Positions 1-9,512 of a stretch of DNA of 64,000 nucleotides are shown one piece after another. Every line of letters begins with the position of its first letter. Position 1 is the first letter of the stretch. The stretch is from Xestospongia bergquistia (taxonomy: Eukaryota; Porifera; Demospongiae; Haplosclerida; Petrosiidae), in contig OZ014417.1 in the NCBI GenBank assembly GCA_963965975.1, forward strand, positions 5,995,821-6,059,820, written 5' to 3'. The position numbers were made by a program, and so were the translations under genes. The notes under the pieces were generated by a model. The model was not told where the DNA came from. It was given only the letters and a program-made list of their open reading frames with translations, and made no database searches.

Positions 1-664
1 ATTGTGTTTACTTACCCTCAAACACCACCTCTCTGATTCAAACAATGGATCAGGGTGTACTAGAAAACATCAAGCGTCGCTATAAACATGACTTACTCCT
101 TCATTTGCTCAATGAAGATGAGGTTGGCTCAATGAATATTGCTGAGTTTGCAAAGACATTGAACATAAAGGATGCTGTTTTGATGTCTGCAAAGAGCTGG
201 AATGAAGTCGAGACCTCAACTATTATCAAAAGTTGGAGCAAGTTACTAAATCATTTCGATACATCTGACATGGTTTCCAAAAGTGTAGGCAGTGATGTTG
301 ATGTTGACTCAATTTTGAATGATATGAATGTCCCTTCTGAAGAGAGGGAAGACTGGCTCAAAGCTGACGAAGATGACCCTGGCTATTGAGAATTCTCAGA
401 AGATGAAATTGTGTCAATTGTAAGAGAGGAGGATACAGAATGTACTGAAGAAGAATTAGAAGATGAAGAAGGAATCACTTAAGTAACTGTTTCTCATGCA
501 ACTGCCTGCAATGCACTACAGACATTGCTTACGTATCTCGAGCAGCAACCCACCACACCCTCATGGATACTGTAGTAATACTCAATGGACTATTGTTGGA
601 AACTGCACGAAAGAGATTAATAACTAAGAAACAAACACAAATCAAAGATTACTTTTCCAATTAA
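1..664 (+). pseudogene. 3' end of a Tigger/pogo-type DDE transposase, broken
   Basis: The frame opening at 45 encodes a helical stretch with the W-N-x-V...T-I-x-x-S-W motif (near KSWNEVETSTIIKSWSKLL) and an acidic tail, both typical of the C-terminal part of Tigger/jerky-like transposases. It stops at TGA 387-389, but the same frame continues as acidic coding-like sequence to TAA near 480-482 and again to a stop near 573. The conserved last residues (KKQTQIKDYF) are in another frame and end at TAA 662-664. This means at least two nonsense changes and one frameshift. The 5' part, with the catalytic core, lies outside the window or is lost. It is a dead copy. The family call is fairly secure; the subfamily is not. 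Confidence 0.7.
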
Positions 665-694
665 TATTGGTTCTCTTGTGTATAACGTGTATAT

Positions 695-2852
695 CAGTGA
701 TGCACCGATACTGGAATCGGAACTTGTATCTTTGCCGATACTTGCTGTATCAGCTCTTACCTGGTAATGATCTTCTGCTTTACCGATACATTAAATTATT
801 CATAACTAATAATTACATTATTCATTATTAATTTAATGTGAGCACGTGGCTGACTAAAATGGCGGTGGATAAGAGAAAGAGTGTAGTGTGGCTGTTTTTT
901 GAAATTTGTGCGGCTGATGAGACGAAAGCAGTTTGCAATACCTGTGGAGAAAAGATTTCAAGAGGTGGAAAGTGTTCAAAGAACTTTACTACAAGTAACT
1001 TAAAGAAGCACTTGAAATTGCGTCATACAGCCGAGTTTAATGAAATGGAAAAGAAAGAAAAGCAGCGAGAAGCAGAAGCGAGGATTCAACAAGGTCATGC
1101 TAGTGAAGGATCATCAAATTCAAAGCAAGTATCACTAGAAGTCATCCTTGAAAGGCAACAGAAAATGGCTTTTGATCACCCAAGAGCTAGACACATAACA
1201 AAGTTAGTCGGTGAAATGATTGCTGTCGATAATCAGCCATTCATTGTTGTCAGTGATGTTGGTTTTACTCACCTAATGAACGACATTGATCCAAGGTACT
1301 GTATTCCCAGTAAAACTTACTTTTCAGAGAGGATGATCCCACAGCTTTTTGAAAGATTACAAACAGTAGTACATGAGCTATTAGATGAGCAGGAATATGT
1401 GAGTTGTACAACAGATATTTGGTCGTTCCCTTCTCAAGACTCTACTTAGCCTTACTGCTCATTTTCTGACACCTACCTTAGAAAGAAAGCAAGTGATACT
1501 ACAAGCTGTCAAGATTAATGAATCTCATACAGGTGCCAACATAGCTAGCTTAATTAACTCTTGTATTCAATATTGGAAGATAGATGAAAAGCTGACTTAC
1601 CTGGTACGAGACAATGCTGCTAATTATATAGCAGGATTGAGAGATGCTGGCATTCCCAATTTTGGATGTTTAGCTCACACACTTCAACTAGTAATTCATG
1701 ATGGAGTCTTAGTCCAACAGTGCGTCCAAGATCTTTTAGCCGCTTCAAGGAAATTGGTAGGACACTATAAGCACTCAAATATTGCTTTACAAACCTTGAG
1801 AAGAATACAAAATCAGCTGAATATTCCACAACACTCACTCATCCAAGACCAGGCCACTCGCTGGAATAGCTCAAACTATATGCTGCTAAGATTAATAGAG
1901 CAAAAAACAGCTCTTCTGGCTGCTGGAGCTGAATCTGCTTGTTCACACGAGTTACATGTCGAGCAGTGAAACCTTGCTGACAAGCTAGTCCATCTCCTTC
2001 AACCGTTTGAAGAAGCCACAAGAGTGGCTTGTGGAGATTATTCTTCAGCTTCAGTGACAATTCCTATAGTTAATTCACTTAAGAGATCATTGATTGTGTC
2101 TACAGATTCTACTGGGCTTGGGGACCACGGAATCAAAGGTATGAAACGAGCTATGCTTCAGTCGTTGAATTTACGCTACAGTGATATAGAGAATGTGAAA
2201 GTCTTTGCTTTATCAACAGCCCTAGATCCACGGTTTAAACTAAGTGTTTTCACTTTGGCTTCGTCCTCAGCGTCAGTAAGACGGATGTTGATAGAAGAGT
2301 ATGAATTAGTAGAAGAACTTGAAGAAGTGAATGACACTAATCCACCAGAACCGAAGAGAGCAAGAAGAAATACCAGCAACAATGAGGGAACATCCCAGTT
2401 TATGCTTTGGACTGTTTTTGATAAAATTGTTGAAGAAAATAAAAGTGGAGAAGAAACTGTTTCAAGTAGGTCAGTAGAAGCAGCAGTGGATGACTACTTA
2501 CGTGACCCTGTGATTCCAAGAGAATGTGACCCTTTTCTATATTGGAAAGAGAAGTTGCCAATATGGCCTATTCTTGTGAAAATGGCTAGGAAATACTTGT
2601 CCATACCCCCGGCTTCTGTTCCATCTAAAAGGCTATTTAGCACAGCTGGTCAAATAGCTACTGACACAAGAAACAGGCTTGATGCTGACAAAATTGAAAT
2701 GTTAGTTTTTTTGAACAAGAACTTAAAATATTTTAATTTTAAGTATAAATTTTAACATGTGTTTAATGGGAACGGGGTATCGGAATTGGAATTGGTAACT
2801 GAAAATAAATAAAGCACAAGGTACTGGTATCTATAGTATCGGTAAAAATCAG
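695..2852 (+). mobile_element. hAT-type DNA transposon with degenerate terminal repeats
   Basis: A broken hAT transposase is flanked by related inverted ends. The left end begins CAGTGATGCACCGATACT at 695, and the reverse complement of the right end (to 2852) begins CTGATTTTTACCGATACT. The ACCGATACT core is shared (704-712 and 2835-2843). Further ACCGATA/TATCGG copies near both ends (about 734, 782 and 2777) look like subterminal transposase-binding repeats. No convincing 8-bp target duplication is visible (GTGTATAT left, TTTTAATT right), so the ends are eroded or the boundary is off by a few bases. The element starts 31 bp after the Tigger relic ends. Confidence 0.65.
859..2755 (+). pseudogene. 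hAT transposase (BED finger to dimerisation domain), two disablements
   Basis: The first ATG at 859 opens a frame with a BED zinc finger (C-x2-C with H-x4-H about 25 residues later, in the NTCGEK...LKKHLKLRH region). The RNase-H-like hAT core follows, and then the C-terminal hAT dimerisation domain (YWKEKLPIWPIL through PSKRLFSTAGQI). The protein is broken twice. A one-base-type frameshift lies just before 1443, where coding sense moves from frame 1 (stop TAG 1447-1449) to frame 2. There is also a nonsense TGA at 1967-1969, where hAT proteins usually carry Trp. The rest of the frame is open to TAA 2753-2755. Few disablements over about 630 codons suggest a fairly recent inactivation. In the cell such a protein binds the element ends and cuts and pastes them. 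Confidence 0.8.
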
Positions 2853-3776
2853 TTTTAATTTAGTTTTAAAGGGACAATAAAGGTGAAGGTCTTATAGTAT
2901 TTTGACTGAATGCTATCACAAAATAAGAATAATTTGAATATTTCCCGGTCAGCTTAAATAGACACAATGATTGATTAACTGCATACAACTGTTTGATGTT
3001 ACAAAATCATGTAGCATGGGGGTATAAATGTATGCAATAGTGTGTATGCTGACGTCAAAGAAAGTAAAAACGGAATTTCAGAATCTTAACTACCACAGTC
3101 TTCTTGCAGTTACCAAGTAAGTTAGAAGCATCTTTAGTAAGGATTGTAAAATTTCAGAATATCAGTCTTGCAGTAGTGTGTAGTCTCTAAATAAAGCTTA
3201 AAAAATACAGCAAAATCATTCCCTTAATTAAGGTGCTATGTATGATATAGATATATACTTAAGAAGCAGTGACATTGCTTATTTTCCTACACAATAAAAT
3301 TACTAATTAATGTTCTAACAAAGTATTTCTTGTTTATGAATTCATTTATCATTTTGTTTGTTACATAATTATTATGCATATTCAAATAACCCAATAAAAA
3401 TAATCAGTAGAATTAATGCCTTCCATTTGCCAATGCTGTAGTTATCGTTCTCTAATCAATTGTATCTCTTCAAATCTCAAACTGAGGCTTTTCTGCGACG
3501 TTGTAGTGCCAAAGCAAGAATTGTGTTTCTAGTTTATGCTTCTACAATATACTTTCTGCATCATCTGCAACCCCACAAAAATAGTGTGGGCTTATAGAAT
3601 GAAGACCTACAGTCCAGTTAGTTATAGACAAAACTAAGAGAGCACACATCTTGAATATTCCCACTCTACTAAAATTTAACCCAAACCGTTACATGTGAAT
3701 GAGCATGCTGATTATCTATATTAAAAAAATATGTGAAGGTGTGTAATCCATGTGACTTTCACACTTCAGATGTTCA
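2853..3776. other. Intergenic AT-rich stretch
   Basis: I see no supported gene here. The segment 3741-3776 is part of the tandem-repeat family seen intact at 4764-4942 and holds the 5' target-site copy of the retroelement insertion. Confidence 0.5.
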
Positions 3777-4667
3777 GTAATAGCATCGAAAAAGGATGTG
3801 AGAGACATGAATCGAACAAGACACGCTCAGCAAGCCTGTACTGTGAAAGATCAGCTACCTGAGAACCTAAAACGCCATGCTGAACTGGCAAGTGAAAAGG
3901 GAGCATCCTCGTGGTTATCAGTCCTGCCCATAGCTGAGCATGGTTTCTGTCTGCACAAAGGAGAATTCAGGGATGCACTACGTCTCAGGTACAACTGGCA
4001 ATTGAACAACATTCCTCGGACATGCAATTGTGGTCCTCAGTTCACTGTAAATCATGCGATGGTTTGTCACATGGGTGGATTTCCGACAATTCGACATAAT
4101 GAAGTTCGAGACATGACAGCCTCACTGCTCACCGAGGTGTGCCACAACGTGGCTACTGAGCCACCTCTACAACCACTGTCAGGAGAGTCATTCAATGCCC
4201 GATCAGCTAACACCGATGATAACGCCCGCCTCGATATTCGTTGTAGAGGCTTCTGGAATAACCACCAGGATGCATTTTTCGATGTAAGGGTTTTTTACCC
4301 TAACGCCCCTAGTAATCGTTCCGGAGATGCTTACAAGAGCCATTAGCAAGCAAAAAAGAGAGAGTATGGGCAGAGGGTACGCGACATTGAGCATGGTGTA
4401 TTTACCCCGCTAGTTCTTTCAACCAATGGAGGAATGGGCCAAGAAGCAAGCACATTTTACAAACGTCTGGCAGATATGATCGCTCAGAAGAGGAAGCACA
4501 TATACTCAGTGGTCATGCGATGGCTTAGGTGCCGACTATCCTTCGCATTGATCAGATCCTCTGTCATGTGCATACAGGGAAGTCGATCATCTCGATATCA
4601 ACCAGTATACATGGACAGTATCTCACTCGCAGCACAGGAGGGGCATGTCCCCCCACTAAACTTTTGA
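3777..4667 (+). pseudogene. C-terminal part of a non-LTR retrotransposon polyprotein
   Basis: One frame is open from the truncation point through 4667 except for a single TAG at 4344-4346. It carries a Cys/His cluster (CNCG...NHAMVC), followed by the GGFPTIRHNEVRD block, the DNARLDIR block and the IEHGVFTPLVLSTNGG block. I recognise this region from the part downstream of the reverse transcriptase in a widespread family of animal retroelements. The reverse-transcriptase and endonuclease domains are absent because the copy is truncated. The polypeptide ends GHVPPLNF just before the poly-A. I cannot assign a LINE clade. It would be non-functional. Confidence 0.65.
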
Positions 4668-4761
4668 ACAGTTTCCACTAACGTTACTACTTAATGTTAT
4701 TGTATATTGTGTATTGTTTTTGCATTCAAAGTCAACCATTAAAACTATAAAAAAAAAAAAA
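3777..4761 (+). mobile_element. 5'-truncated non-LTR retrotransposon with poly-A and 16-bp target duplication
   Basis: The 16-mer ACACTTCAGATGTTCA occurs at 3761-3776 and again at 4762-4777, exactly bracketing a segment that ends in an A-rich tail (about 4741-4761). That is the signature of target-primed reverse transcription. The body starts inside an open reading frame, so the insertion is 5'-truncated, as is usual for LINEs. The target lay in a local 91-bp tandem repeat that continues directly downstream. Confidence 0.8.
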
Positions 4762-4763
4762 AC

Positions 4764-4942
4764 ACTTCAGATGTTCAAAGTAAGTATCCGATTAATCAGG
4801 ATAAAATCCGATACTGTGGCTGCACTGTATATTGTACATCCATGTGACTTCCGCACTTCAGATGTTCAAAGTAAGAATCTGATTAATCCAGATAAAATCC
4901 GATACTGTGGTTGCACTGTATATTGTACAAGTGACTTTTGCT
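4764..4942 (+). repeat. 91-bp tandem repeat, two copies
   Basis: A unit beginning ACTTCAGATGTTCAAAGTAA starts at 4764 and again at 4855, with high identity through the AAAATCCGATACTGTGG block. A third partial copy lies at 3741-3776, on the other side of the retroelement, so the array predates that insertion. Confidence 0.85.
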
Positions 4943-5020
4943 ATCAGAGTGTTGCATTCAACGTTTGAGCACCACTCAAGTTTGAAGTATGGATCCTAAG
5001 CTGAAGCTATGAGAAATGCA

Positions 5021-5329
5021 TCACATTACTAGTACTGTTGACAATCTCTTATTCACTGACGCTTTAAAATGTTGAAACAAACTTTGATGAGAAGTTCTGC
5101 TTAGTGTATTCATTTTTGCCTTCAAAACTTGTATACAGGGCACAACCATGCTAAAAGTCACAACTTTACCCCCTTGAATGCATTGAGAAGATGTTTCAAA
5201 AGGTGTAAAAATCTCAATGAGGTCTTTCAAGAGCTTGTGATCGTAAGTGGTTAGTTGGTCCAGAGACTTCAGCTTCTCTTGTGGGATTATCAGTATATAG
5301 GTTGAATCTTGCTCAGTTGAGAATTCCAT
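5021..5329 (-). pseudogene. hAT transposase fragment (ZBED-like)
   Basis: The minus-strand frame shows the pattern LTTYDHKLLKDLIEIFTPFE, then a CIQG..VV.FSMVVPCI.VLK block and KASVNKRL. This matches the segment between the catalytic core and the dimerisation domain of ZBED4-like hAT proteins. No start, BED finger or C-terminal domain is present. The frame is bounded by stops, and the sequence on either side shows no continuation I can follow. It is a scrap of an old hAT copy, unrelated in orientation to the element at 695-2852. Confidence 0.6.
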
Positions 5330-5382
5330 CCAGTGACTGTAGCTGTTTTTAAACGCTTTTCTGACTTCAGCACTTTTGCTGC

Positions 5383-5424
5383 ATGTATAAATCTTTTTAC
5401 ATGTATAAATCTTTTTACATGTAT
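5383..5424. repeat. 18-bp tandem duplication
   Basis: ATGTATAAATCTTTTTAC is present at 5383-5400 and 5401-5418, followed by a partial third unit. Confidence 0.9.
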
Positions 5425-6231
5425 TATGCTCTGAAGTAACTCTATTACTGCAAAAATGATCTCAACTCAAATACATTATTGGGTCTACATGCATGTGTGA
5501 TTGCACTGACCTTTTTTTCTGTTGGTTTGATACCTTCTTTTGAGATTCGATTAGTATTATGAACTTGATATTGTACAATCTCCTCTTCGCTACTACTAAC
5601 ATAACTTCTCTCCCTACATTACCAATATATCAGTTCTTATGTGAACAAGTTGCTGTACCTTTTAGCTCTCTTTAAAACAGGTACTTTTTGAGGTGGTCTC
5701 TTACTCTCATATTTCGTACCAGGTGCTAACTGATCTGCCTCTGATTCAGTACTACTAACAGTACTTAGTGCAAAATTATTAGCTGCTACTGTCAGACCAT
5801 CTCTCTCTCTATATATATGACAATAACATAATTATGTCATCATATTGTTTAATTAAAAAGCTCTTTTTGACATTAACGATGATATCTCCTGTGTTGCATT
5901 GACAGATTTAGCCAAAAATGCTCTAACACTGGCAAAACGTCTTTGCATGACAGTTACTCATTTGTAAAAAATGCCCTTGTCTGTTGCCAAAGGGCAAATT
6001 CGAGATCTCAATCACTTCAGGTCTACCCAACCCCACATTTAATTCATTCCAGGGCAACATGGTTTTTGATTTGTCTTATTCCATTGAATTATCTTATTCC
6101 ATTGAAGTGGGAGGAGCTATGGTTCAGGTAAACATTCATCGTGGTTGACCTTCAAAAGACATGCAACCACACCCATTTGTAGGAGTCTAGTGCGTTATGT
6201 TAAATGAGGGACATAGACATAAGGGACATAA
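5425..6231. other. Non-coding stretch
   Basis: I find no supported gene. There is a CT/AT microsatellite near 5802-5818 and a short duplicated TTATTCCATTGAA at about 6077-6105. The short open frame at 5943-6131 lacks coding character. Confidence 0.4.
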
Positions 6232-6475
6232 TATGTCCCTCAAGGAAGAAATAATATTCATAGATGTTTATGGGTACCATGGTAACCATCAACCCAAACC
6301 CTACTTGAAAGCAACAAAACTCCCAACTCTCAGCTATTGTATACAAGACTTATACCCTAAAACATAAAATATCCCTCAAAAAATAATGATATTCATTGGT
6401 ACCAATGTGACCCTAAACCCAACCTGTACTAAATGCACTAAAATTCCCAACTCTCTGCTATTGTATACAAGAGTT
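6232..6475. repeat. Diverged tandem duplication, about 125 bp per copy
   Basis: Two neighbouring copies share the order TGTCCCTCAA/TATCCCTCAA, then ATATTCAT, GGTACCA, CCCAAC, ACTAAAATTCCCAACTCTC (or its variant) and CTATTGTATACAAGA. The copies are roughly 6232-6350 and 6368-6475. No coding potential is seen. Confidence 0.75.
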
Positions 6476-6489
6476 AGCCATTTGTCACT

Positions 6490-6660
6490 GAAGAATTAAT
6501 GATGTTGATGCAGTAGTGCTCTATTAATGCAGTATTGTTGCAGTGTTGATGCAGTATTGTTGCGGTATTGATGCAGTATTGCTGCTGTATTGCCATATTA
6601 ATACAGTATCGATGCAGTAATGCAGTATCGATGCAGTATTGATGCAGTATCGATGCTAAA
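6490..6660. repeat. Minisatellite of GATGCAGTATTG-type units
   Basis: Short units of about 9-18 bp (GATGCAGTAT, TGTTGCAGTAT, CGATGCAGTAT) repeat with variation. Translations in several frames are simple repeats, so the overlapping open frame at 6474-6797 is not a gene. Confidence 0.8.
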
Positions 6661-6785
6661 TATAGTGCAACCCATCCACAGCTTGCAAAGTTGTACTCCA
6701 ATCTTGTCTGTTTTGATGGGGGGTCCAGGCCCCCAAAGAAGTAAAGCAAATTGTTGCAGATATATCTAAAGTATAGACTTTCGCC

Positions 6786-6813
6786 AGCAGGGACCACTCC
6801 GGTGGTCCCTGCT
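6786..6813. other. Perfect 12-bp stem hairpin
   Basis: AGCAGGGACCAC (6786-6797) pairs perfectly with GTGGTCCCTGCT (6802-6813) around the loop TCCG. It stands in a locally GC-richer patch (about 6700-6960) of otherwise AT-rich DNA. Its function is unknown. Confidence 0.8.
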
Positions 6814-7057
6814 TACTGACATCGACCATATCAAGGTGTATGTAGACTCTGCTTACCAATGACATCGGGCCCGACGAAGTGTCTACTGAAATTGTGACCG
6901 TATTGTCATGGGCCTCAACTATCTCTCTCAACTAAAGTATATAACGCACCCTCAAAGTACCATCTCTCGGTTGAAGGAGTGGCAGACCTCCTTCAAACGT
7001 GCCAAGTTCATAAAGGACCATGCCAAGGCACTCAAAACACCGGCCCCTGACACATTG

Positions 7058-7388
7058 TAAAAGGGCCATATATGGCCCTTTCAGTAATGTACCTCAAACC
7101 ACTAAAAGTGGTGCCAAACATTAACAAATACCTCCTATCAACTAAATATGGGACTGTAACCTCAAATTGAGGTTTGGTTGAAAAAAGGGCTGTATATATG
7201 GCCCTTTCTGTGCAGTGACCTCGCACCACCTACATTCCAATGCCAAACATCAATCAACACATCATGTAAGTCACATAAACTACTGAAACCTCAACTTGAG
7301 GTTTCATTCACAAAAGGGCCATATCGCCCTATATGGCCTTTTTACGAGTAATGATCAACTACCACTCCCCATTCCAAATCATTTATGA
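7058..7388. repeat. About 125-bp tandem repeat with two dyads per unit
   Basis: Three units (about 7058-7180, 7181-7309, and 7310-7388 truncated) each start with the palindrome AAGGGCCATATATGGCCCTT or a variant. The first two also hold a second dyad (AACCTCAAATTGAGGTT / AACCTCAACTTGAGGTT). The sequence between the dyads is less conserved than the dyads themselves. It is non-coding. Confidence 0.8.
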
Positions 7389-8199
7389 AATATTTCTGAA
7401 AATTCTGAAAATGTTTTTTATTTTTACTATATAAAACACTGTACATTGCAGCATTGATGGTTAAATAATAATTCATGACCGTTCCTGACTGCCATTTTAC
7501 TCAGGTAGCCATTTTCAGCTGTTGTAGCTCCTTGTTTCTTGCCTTTCAAGCATTTTCCAAGGTTCCTTGCTCAGAAATTTCCACCTCTAGCTTTACAACC
7601 TACAGTTCTTGCTGTAAGTCGAACACAGTATACAGTAATGTTCACAGTAATATTTGATACACAATTATGTGAGTTCTATGTGGGCAGCCACTTTTTTCTG
7701 TAACCATGTGCTTATTTCCTACGCTACCGTACTATAAAAAATACAATGATTGCTCTCTAGGCTCTCCAAACATCTTCACTGTTATTTTTCTCAACATACA
7801 TCATTGCAAGCACCTACACTAAGATGTGAAATGAAACATGATTCTAATTAATGCACAGCACTTTCTTTATACCAAGCCATAGCTTATTTCTTGTATAATT
7901 TGGACTCATAACTAACATTTTCAGTCCCAGTATGATCTCTCTGGAAGGGTGGAGGGTGAGGATTGGGAGGTGTGCATACAGGGGGAGAAAAAGGAGGGTA
8001 ATAGACATGCGACATAGCAGCCATCTTGTGATTTTCCTAATTTTGCTGGCAATCATTACTACCAGTTCTATCTATCCAGCACCAGCACCAATGGGCACTT
8101 CTTGTAAGAAGATCCAAACCAACATAAAGCTACTTCCCCGCTTATCTCCCACTAGATGCCAACACCCAAACCTGGCAAACTGTATTGCCAACACCCACC
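7389..8199. other. Mostly non-coding; possible upstream ORF 8007-8207
   Basis: No gene is supported. An ATG at 8007 opens a short frame to 8207 with a hydrophobic, signal-like start (about 20 aliphatic residues), overlapping the ATG at 8200 in another frame. I cannot tell an upstream ORF from chance. Confidence 0.3.
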
Positions 8200-8908
8200 A
8201 TGGCTGACAGCAGCCCCATCATGTACAGGAGAGGAGATACAATATTTCTACTCAGGTGTGGTGATATCGAGTCCAACCCAGGACCAGGTAAGGCTGATGT
8301 TTAGACCAATAATTTTTAATCCATAATTTTCATTTATATACAAACATTATAGGATATCTCACCAAACAATTTCTCATAACCAAGCACTCCAAACAAGGTA
8401 AACAAGAAAATTAACTACATGGTCAGAATTAGAAAATTATGCTTTGACATCCACCAACTTAGCTGATAGTTCATCAACGGAGAAGTTCCTCCATGAGGAC
8501 ATTGACATGTGGGAAGGTATGGCTGTGATGGAATAAGAGAGAGTAGGTAAGACCCACCATTATGCACGGTTTTGTACAGTTGGCAACAAACTATTAGCAG
8601 ACTTCCGTGAATATCTAACAACACCTGATGGGGGGACGAAGAATGTTGGGGAGGCCAAACAGATAGCAGAGGATGTTTCAAAATATCTTTACTATGCTGA
8701 CAACACCAAGGTTAATGAGAGAATGACTGTAGATATTAAGCTACTAAATGATTACACAAGCAAGCTACGTGATGAGGGGGTGGGCATTGAAGGAATCATG
8801 ACAAAACTTTAGAGGATGACCTTATTCATCAACTTCTTCACACTAGACGAAACCCTTGACATTGCAACAGCAAAACATACACGAATGCGTTTGAAAAAGT
8901 GGCAATAA
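8200..8908 (+). pseudogene. 2A-like leader exon followed by a broken recombinase-type ORF
   Basis: The ATG at 8200 sits in an almost ideal Kozak context (CCCACCATGGC). It encodes MADSSPIMYRRG..., then a hydrophobic run and CGDIESNPGP, which matches the 2A ribosome-skipping consensus D-(V/I)-E-x-N-P-G-P (the PGP codons end at 8286). A canonical donor CAG|GTAAGG follows at 8288, with a possible acceptor TTATAG at 8352. The frame from 8402 to TAA 8906-8908 is coding-like over about 168 codons except for TAA 8534-8536 and TAG 8810-8812. Its segments (LLADFREYLTTPDGGTK..., IAEDVSKYLYY...) look like the helical N-terminal, core-binding-like region of animal tyrosine-recombinase element proteins. 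My exon junction does not keep phase, so the link between leader and body is inferred. Seen: the motif and the stops. Known: 2A leaders occur in some animal retroelement and NLR proteins. Inferred: the recombinase affinity. Confidence 0.6.
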
Positions 8909-9029
8909 AGTCTTTGAAAATCGAGACAAGGATTGCAAGCTTGACAACTTCATTGCAGTGGCCCGGTAGGTCACGTTTTGGGCCTATATTAAGATCGTTC
9001 TCTAGCCATGTGGTCTATTCGTCCTATTG

Positions 9030-9099
9030 CCATGTGGTATATTGCACAATTGTCCTATGCAATACCATGTGGTATATTGCACAATTGTCCTATGCAATA
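9030..9099. repeat. Exact 35-bp tandem duplication within a degenerate minisatellite
   Basis: The unit beginning CCATGTGGTATATTGCACAA is identical at 9030-9064 and 9065-9099. Diverged units extend the array to about 9003-9140. Confidence 0.9.
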
Positions 9100-9512
9100 T
9101 CGTCCTATAGCCACGTGTTCTATTGCACAGTCGTACTATAGTCTGTCTTGCATAATCAGCAACTGGATGTGTGGTGTAATTGTTTTGTGACAGGTTGATT
9201 TTCTGTCAAAGATGCATAGCGTATTTGTCCAAATGCTGATGAAAAAACAAAATGTTTCAGCAGTCTAAACAGTCTTCACAATAAGTGTTGGTCTGAAAGG
9301 CTGTGGTATGAGATGGCAAGGGTCTATTAAAAATAATTTTGGCAGATAAGTCTTATTTTCCACAGACGTTTTTTTATATATTTCAGATTTTTATTAGTCT
9401 TCCTTGATTATCTTAATAGTATTATATATGAGGTGTTATATCCTAAGGCACACTTATACACGTGACTTCATTTAAACAGATCAAGTAAAGGTATATTTGT
9501 GCCAGTATGTAA

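Noticed and set aside
687-2860. 8-bp target-site duplication for the hAT element
   Set aside because: GTGTATAT and TTTTAATT do not match, so no duplication can be claimed.
6474-6931. Two overlapping minus-strand ORFs
   Set aside because: One is minisatellite translation and the other has no recognisable pattern or start context.
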